From positions 1-18,330 of the forward strand of contig CAZLPS010000086.1 in the NCBI GenBank assembly GCA_964561455.1: a stretch of 18,330 bases of DNA. The letters are read 5' to 3'. Under the pieces are notes generated by a model. The model saw only the letters and a list, made by a program, of their open reading frames with translations, did no database searches and was not told where the DNA came from. Positions within the stretch are counted from its first letter, which is position 1, and each line of letters opens with the position of its first letter. Origin of the DNA: JABDGR01 sp964561455 (GTDB lineage: Bacteria > Verrucomicrobiota > Verrucomicrobiia > Opitutales > JABDGR01). The translations under genes were made by a program, and so were the position numbers. Of the stretch, positions 14,954-18,330 are shown one piece after another.

Positions 14954-15818
14954 CGCCCGTGCCCGGTAGCCCAAGTCACGAGCATAACTATGGAAATCAA
15001 AAATCCACCCAGGATTAAGCCGCCGAGCAGGCATAGCGCGGCCAGCACTAACTTCCCCTCGGGCGTTTTGATGTACTGCTTGAAACGTTCCACATCTTCC
15101 ACGGTGAGTTGAATGNNNNNNNNNNNNNNNNNNNNNNNNNNNNNNNNNNNNNNNNNNNNNNNNNNNNNNNNNNNNNNNNNNNNNNNNNNNNNNNNNNNNN
15201 NNNNNNNNNNNNNNNGGGCGTTTTGATGTACTGCTTGAAACGTTCCACATCTTCCACGGTGAGTTGAATGCGAATGATTCTACTCTTGTGTTCCCCAAAC
15301 GGGCGGCGTTGCCCCTCATGCTCGCGGTCAAGCAGCAGCAGAAAGATTTCTTTGCGGCGCGTGAACAGCCCGGCTTGCTGCCATTCGGCGTCATACGCCA
15401 GTTTCCCCAACCACTCCATTTCGAGGGTCGTGGAATGGTATTTGAGCACAAAGGTCTCGGGCGGCTCTTCCGAGATGTCGCTGGTCGCGGCGTCCGAGGC
15501 CCAATAATGATGAAAGAAGATCTGGTCGAACGCCCGCCACAGGCGATAGTGGCCGACGCGCGCCTTGCTTTCCCCAAGCCATTCTTTCTTTTCCTCCCGA
15601 TCAGCCTCATCCTTCAAAGTCACATTGCCGGCTTCCTTGGTGAAGCCGCGCAGAATTCCGCCATTCTTCTTTCCCCAACTGGTCCGTTTCTCCATCATCT
15701 TCGTCGTTTCCGGCAGGGTTTGGGCAAACTGAATGACCATCGCCGCCGCCGCCCGGTCATTGCCATGGCTGGAAATGACGTCCTCAATGGCGGCATTAAT
15801 CTCAAAAACATTCGGCAT
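14950..15818 (-). CDS. Tail-anchored protein of unknown function, split by an assembly gap
   Basis: The N-terminal part starts at ATG 15818 (MPNVFEINAAIEDVISSHGN) and runs to QYIKTP, where it meets the run of Ns. Removing the 100 Ns and one of the two 55-bp copies (155 bp in all) leaves 714 bp, exactly 238 codons. The frame continues after KTP with EGKLVLAALCLLGGLILGG, FLISIVMLVTWATGHGR and TAG at 14950-14952. The reconstructed 237-residue protein has a soluble, charged domain (about 1-200) and a single C-terminal membrane helix. I recognise no family: residues 40-80 are rich in charged and W/G residues (RTSWGKKNGGILRGF), and there is an RRKEIFLLLLDREHEGQ hydrophobic strand. The shared CTAG makes it overlap the convergent pilin-like gene by 4 bp. 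Confidence 0.65.
15061..15115. repeat. 55-bp duplication left of the assembly gap
   Basis: The sequence from GGGCGTTTTGATG to GTTGAATG is identical to 15216-15270, just across the Ns. It is the overlap of two contigs that were placed side by side rather than merged. Confidence 0.97.
15116..15215. other. Assembly gap (100 Ns)
   Basis: Exactly 100 Ns, a conventional placeholder for a gap of unknown size. The identical 55-bp flanks and the restored reading frame indicate that no sequence is actually missing. Confidence 0.97.
15216..15270. repeat. 55-bp duplication right of the assembly gap
   Basis: Second copy of 15061-15115, identical over all 55 bases, and the true coding copy within the tail-anchored protein gene. 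Confidence 0.97.
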
Positions 15819-15879
15819 TTTTGCGAGCCAAGTTTACCGATCTTGCAGGATATTTGGCAAAGGATAAATCATCTTTGAT

Positions 15880-15948
15880 GGTGTTCAACACCCAAACAGC
15901 CCGCCGGTGGATATTATCCTTGGCCCGTTCCAGCGGGTGGATATCATC
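15880..15948. promoter_or_regulatory. Operator-like repeats between two divergent genes
   Basis: GGTGTTCAACACC (15880-15892) is a perfect 6-bp inverted repeat around one base. GGTGGATATTATC (15906-15918) and GGTGGATATCATC (15936-15948) differ at one of 13 positions and are 30 bp apart, close to three helical turns. They lie between the tail-anchored protein start (15818) and the GH18-like gene start (15969), where a shared regulator would act. No regulator is identified. Confidence 0.4.
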
Positions 15949-15968
15949 TGAAATTCACCCTTTTTTCG

Positions 15969-16973
15969 ATGTCTAAGTTGATACGCTTTCTTCTGCGAGT
16001 TTTCGGTGGCGTCGCGGCCGTGTTGGTGGCAGTATGCCTGGCGTACCTATTTTGGGCGCCCGGTCAAACTGTGCGTGATGGTCGCCACGATCTCGGTCGT
16101 AACGCGATCTGGCTCGGACACGGGTGGCTCGGTGCTGACGAATGGTTTGCCAGGAATCAAAAGACTGCGACGCGCGAAATGTTTCGTTCGCCAGCAGCTC
16201 TCGCCTCCCTGGCCCAACAACTTCGCGACCGGCATATCACGGATGTTTTTCCGCACCTTTGCCCGGCTGGCGCCGACGGCGGGTTGCCCGCTGTTGATGA
16301 CACCCAGATAGAGCGATTTCTCGACGCAATGGACCCAATTCGAGTGCTCCCATGGGTTGGAGGCCCTGACGGTTCAGGGGTGCGATTGGATAATCCAGCG
16401 TGGCGCTCGGGTTTTTGCCGCTCGGTAATCGAGCTTTTGTCCCGGCACCCGCGGTTGGCTGGAGTCCACGTCAATATTGAGCCATGTCCAAGTGGAAATA
16501 GGGATTTTCTGGCCCTCCTTGACGAATTAAAGCGGAATCTTCCCGCCGATAAGTTGCTCTCGGTTGCGGCCTACCCGCCGCCGACTCGCTGGCAACCGGC
16601 ACCGGAGGTGCACTGGGACGAAGTCTACTTTCGCGCGGTGGCCAAGCGATCCGACCAGTTGGCGGTGATGATGTATGACACGTCGCTTCGCTACACGAAA
16701 CCTTATGTCAAATTGATGGCAAGCTGGACTCGCGAGGTGTTATTGTGGAGCGAGGGCAAAGCCGTACTTTTGGGCGTGCCGACCTATGATGACGCTAACA
16801 GTGGATATCACCATCCCGACGTCGAAAATCTCCAAAATGCGCTCGCTGGGATTCATCGCGGTCTTGATGACGCCGGTAATCAGCCGGGTTATCAAGGTGT
16901 GGCCATCTATTGCGAATGGGAAACCGACGCCGCGGAATGGGAAATATGGCACCGGGAGTTCATGCGTCCCTGA
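15969..16973 (+). CDS. Membrane-anchored GH18-like TIM-barrel protein
   Basis: The 334-residue protein starts with a signal anchor (residues 5-29) and then an exported (beta/alpha)8-type domain. GH18-like landmarks are a beta-4 strand ending LAGVHVNIEP, with N169 and E171 where chitinase-type enzymes have DxE, then LLSVAAYPPP, LAVMMYDTS (about 237) and AVLLGVPTYDD, closing with YQGVAIYCEWE. The family hydrolyses beta-1,4 N-acetylglucosamine links through substrate-assisted catalysis, with the glutamate as acid/base. The glutamate is present, but the aspartate two residues before it is asparagine, so activity is uncertain. It could be an inactive sugar-binding relative. The gene starts at ATG 15969 and is preceded by a T-rich tract. 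It stands alone. Confidence 0.6.
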   Translation: MSKLIRFLLRVFGGVAAVLVAVCLAYLFWAPGQTVRDGRHDLGRNAIWLGHGWLGADEWFARNQKTATREMFRSPAALASLAQQLRDRHITDVFPHLCPAGADGGLPAVDDTQIERFLDAMDPIRVLPWVGGPDGSGVRLDNPAWRSGFCRSVIELLSRHPRLAGVHVNIEPCPSGNRDFLALLDELKRNLPADKLLSVAAYPPPTRWQPAPEVHWDEVYFRAVAKRSDQLAVMMYDTSLRYTKPYVKLMASWTREVLLWSEGKAVLLGVPTYDDANSGYHHPDVENLQNALAGIHRGLDDAGNQPGYQGVAIYCEWETDAAEWEIWHREFMRP

Positions 16974-16995
16974 AAGCGGGATTTGCACCCGGCTC

Positions 16996-17023
16996 TTGAC
17001 TGGGTAATAATGCAATGTATCAT
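16996..17023 (+). promoter_or_regulatory. Strong sigma70-like promoter, possibly for a leaderless mRNA
   Basis: TTGACT (16996-17001), a 16-nt spacer and TATCAT (17018-17023) form a good sigma70 promoter. The ATG of the small ribbon-helix-helix gene is 8 bp past the -10 box, so transcription would begin at or just before the start codon. Confidence 0.5.
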
Positions 17024-17030
17024 CCTGCCC

Positions 17031-17153
17031 ATGACCGTCAAGACCCTCAAGATTCCGCCGGACTGGAACGCCCGCATCGAACGGGAGGCGCGTGCGAGTC
17101 GGCTCGCGATTTCTGCGGTGATGCGGGAAGCGCTGGCGCGTGGTCTGGGCTAG
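17031..17153 (+). CDS. Small ribbon-helix-helix (CopG-like) protein
   Basis: The 40-residue frame MTVKTLKIPPDWNARIEREA, then RASRLAISAVMREALARGLG, ends in TAG at 17151-17153. It is a compact ribbon-helix-helix protein: strand VKTLKIP, helix 1 DWNARIEREAR, then a loop and helix 2 AISAVMREALARGL. Such proteins are usually antitoxins or small repressors. An in-frame ATG at 17010 would add seven residues, but the predicted promoter would then overlap it. The reading frame stays open after the TAG for 40 more codons with antitoxin-like sequence, so the gene may be a truncated form of a longer antitoxin. No toxin gene is adjacent. Confidence 0.55.
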   Translation: MTVKTLKIPPDWNARIEREARASRLAISAVMREALARGLG

Positions 17154-17276
17154 GATGGCGTCATTGACATGGGAGCCGCACTCAAGGACTTCATTGGTTG
17201 CGTAAAGGGCGGTCCGGCGGACCTTGCCCGCAATAAAGGGCACTTCCTTGACTTCGGCCGCTCGCGCCGTCGTTGA
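17154..17276 (+). pseudogene. Possible C-terminal half of the ribbon-helix-helix antitoxin after an amber codon
   Basis: Directly after the TAG, in the same frame, 40 codons run DGVIDMGAALKDFIGCVKGG, then PADLARNKGHFLDFGRSRRR to TGA (17274-17276). The G-x-x-DL-x-x-N-x-x-x-x-x-x-FGR ending resembles the C-terminal tail that many VapB/CopG-type antitoxins use to bind their toxin. If so, one change (CAG or similar to TAG) split an 81-residue antitoxin. An independent 35-residue gene from the ATG at 17169 is the alternative. The family resemblance is from memory. Confidence 0.4.
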
Positions 17277-17334
17277 CAATGGGTTGTTGGTGGCGTCTTC
17301 AATCCCTGGCGCTTAAAAATCCTTTGATTTCCCT

Positions 17335-17354
17335 ATTGAGACACCATTGAGACA
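17335..17354. repeat. Helically phased direct repeat upstream of leuC
   Basis: ATTGAGACA occurs at 17335-17343 and again at 17346-17354, an 11-bp period, so both copies face the same side of the helix. They lie just upstream of the leuC promoter candidate and could bind a regulator. Confidence 0.45.
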
Positions 17355-17360
17355 ATAGGC

Positions 17361-17389
17361 TTGACCGGAATTCCCCGGTCGAATAAATT
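17361..17389 (+). promoter_or_regulatory. Candidate leuC promoter overlapping a small hairpin
   Basis: TTGACC (17361-17366), 17 nt and TAAATT (17384-17389) give four of six consensus bases at the -10. Within the spacer GACCGG (17363-17368) and CCGGTC (17375-17380) form an inverted repeat that could be an operator half-site pair. The predicted leader is about 26 nt without a Shine-Dalgarno sequence. Confidence 0.35.
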
Positions 17390-17421
17390 GACCGTTTCAC
17401 CAACACCTCCACGTATCTACC

Positions 17422-18330
17422 ATGGCCAAGAGCTTATTTGAGAAAGTCTGGGACGCCCACGCGGTTCGCACGCTGCCGAATGGGCAGACGCAACTGTTCA
17501 TCGGCACGCACCTCATCCATGAAGTGACCAGCCCGCAGGCGTTTGGCATGATGCGCGACCTGGGTCTCAAGGTGCTCTACCCGCAGCGCACCTTTGCCAC
17601 GGTGGACCACATTGTCCCGACCAATGAGCGCGCGGAGCCGTTTTCTGACCCGTTGGCGGACGCGATGATCAAGGACTTGCGCAAGAACTGCAAAGATTTC
17701 GGCATCACATTTTTCGACCTGAACAGCGGCAAGCAGGGCATCATCCACATTGTCGGCCCCGAGCAGGGCATCACCCAGCCGGGCATGACCATCGCCTGCG
17801 GCGACTCGCACACCTCCACCCACGGCGCGTTTGGCGCGATTGCCTTCGGCATTGGCACCAGCCAGGTGCGCGATGTGCTCGCCACGCAGACCATGGCCCT
17901 CAGCAAAATGAAAGTCTGCCGCATCAACGTGGACGGCCGCCTGGGCGCCGGCGTTTATGCCAAGGATGTCATTTTGCACATCATCCGCCTCTTGGGCGTC
18001 AATGGCGGTTTGGGTTTCGCTTACGAATACGGTGGAGAAGTTTTTGACCGCTTCACCATGGAGGAGCGCATGACCGTCTGCAACATGTCCATCGAAGGCG
18101 GGGCGCGTTGCGGGTACGTCAATCCCGACGAGACCACGTTCGAATATTTAAAGGGTCGCCCCTATTGTCCGAAGGGTGAAGCATGGCTCGCGGCCGTCGC
18201 GCGCTGGCGCGATGTCGCCTCCGACCCAGGCTGCCCATACGACAAGGTTGTCAACATCCGCGCCGAGGAAATCAGCCCGACGGTCACCTGGGGCATCAAT
18301 CCGGGTCAGGCGGTTTTCATTCACGAGAAT
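17422..18330 (+). CDS. leuC: 3-isopropylmalate dehydratase large subunit, 5' part
   Basis: The first 303 codons are open to the right edge; the full protein is usually about 470 residues, so the final third is missing. LeuC with LeuD isomerises 2-isopropylmalate to 3-isopropylmalate in leucine biosynthesis. Sequence landmarks are MAKSLFEKVWDAHAV, the TVDHIVPTN substrate loop, and the aconitase signature CGDSHTSTHGAFGAIAFGIG, then MSIEGGARCGYVNPDETTFE. The iron-sulfur cluster cysteines other than the one in CGDSHT lie beyond the window. The ATG at 17422 is the natural start (family N-terminus MxKTLFEKIWDxHxV). leuD would be expected downstream. The high GC and standard codon use mark it as core chromosome. 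Confidence 0.96.
   Translation, partial: MAKSLFEKVWDAHAVRTLPNGQTQLFIGTHLIHEVTSPQAFGMMRDLGLKVLYPQRTFATVDHIVPTNERAEPFSDPLADAMIKDLRKNCKDFGITFFDLNSGKQGIIHIVGPEQGITQPGMTIACGDSHTSTHGAFGAIAFGIGTSQVRDVLATQTMALSKMKVCRINVDGRLGAGVYAKDVILHIIRLLGVNGGLGFAYEYGGEVFDRFTMEERMTVCNMSIEGGARCGYVNPDETTFEYLKGRPYCPKGEAWLAAVARWRDVASDPGCPYDKVVNIRAEEISPTVTWGINPGQAVFIHEN

Noticed and set aside
3394..17153. Genome-wide amber recoding suggested by two genes with in-frame TAG
   Set aside because: TAG is used as a normal stop by yggS (5133-5135), the pilin-like gene (14951-14953), the tail-anchored gene (14950-14952) and the first RHH gene (347-349), so general reassignment is unlikely.
16740..17279. Minus-strand frame across the small ribbon-helix-helix gene
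   Set aside because: It overlaps the end of the GH18-like gene and the promoter and RHH frame, with no domain; the plus-strand features explain the region better.

Overview
The window is about 18 kb of a draft, GC-rich bacterial scaffold with one run of 100 Ns. Several features suggest a Verrucomicrobiota (Limisphaerales/Pedosphaera-like) chromosome. These are high-GC genes with few Shine-Dalgarno sites, small secreted and pilin-like proteins, a two-domain C-type-lectin-like secreted protein, and spacers full of dispersed low-complexity repeats. No 16S or other marker is present, so this placement is inference.

Region 1 (1-4433) is accessory DNA. It opens with the C-terminus and right end of an IS66-type element. 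An AT-richer island follows on the minus strand: a stand-alone QueC-like PP-loop protein, a 44-residue ribbon-helix-helix protein downstream of it, and a two-helix membrane protein with a zinc ribbon. A factor-independent terminator lies after the membrane protein. Two identical 55-bp repeats bracket the membrane-protein segment. The region closes with an IS91-type HUH transposase pseudogene interrupted by one in-frame amber codon.

Region 2 (4434-11825) looks like ordinary chromosome: a YggS/PLPBP-family protein, a secreted tandem CTLD protein, a solitary HicB-type antitoxin between two GTT-rich repeats, an AmpG-like MFS permease, a hidden 49-residue membrane protein, and a large hybrid histidine kinase (PAS-PAS-HisKA-HATPase-REC-REC-HPt).

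Region 3 (11826-17276) holds a small exported protein, a polytopic membrane protein resembling GT-C glycosyltransferases, a DoxX-family protein, and a pilin-like secreted protein. The pilin-like gene runs convergently into a tail-anchored protein gene that is split by the assembly gap. The gap is flanked by a 55-bp duplication. Removing the Ns and one copy restores an uninterrupted 237-residue protein. A membrane-anchored GH18-like TIM-barrel protein and a short ribbon-helix-helix gene, possibly broken by another amber codon, complete the region.

Region 4 (17277-18330) is the start of leuC (leucine biosynthesis), truncated by the window edge.

I see no CRISPR array, rRNA, tRNA or complete defence or biosynthetic operon. 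The most interesting leads are the orphan QueC-like gene in the mobile island, the two amber-interrupted genes, and the two pairs of exact 55-bp repeats, one of which is almost certainly an assembly artefact.
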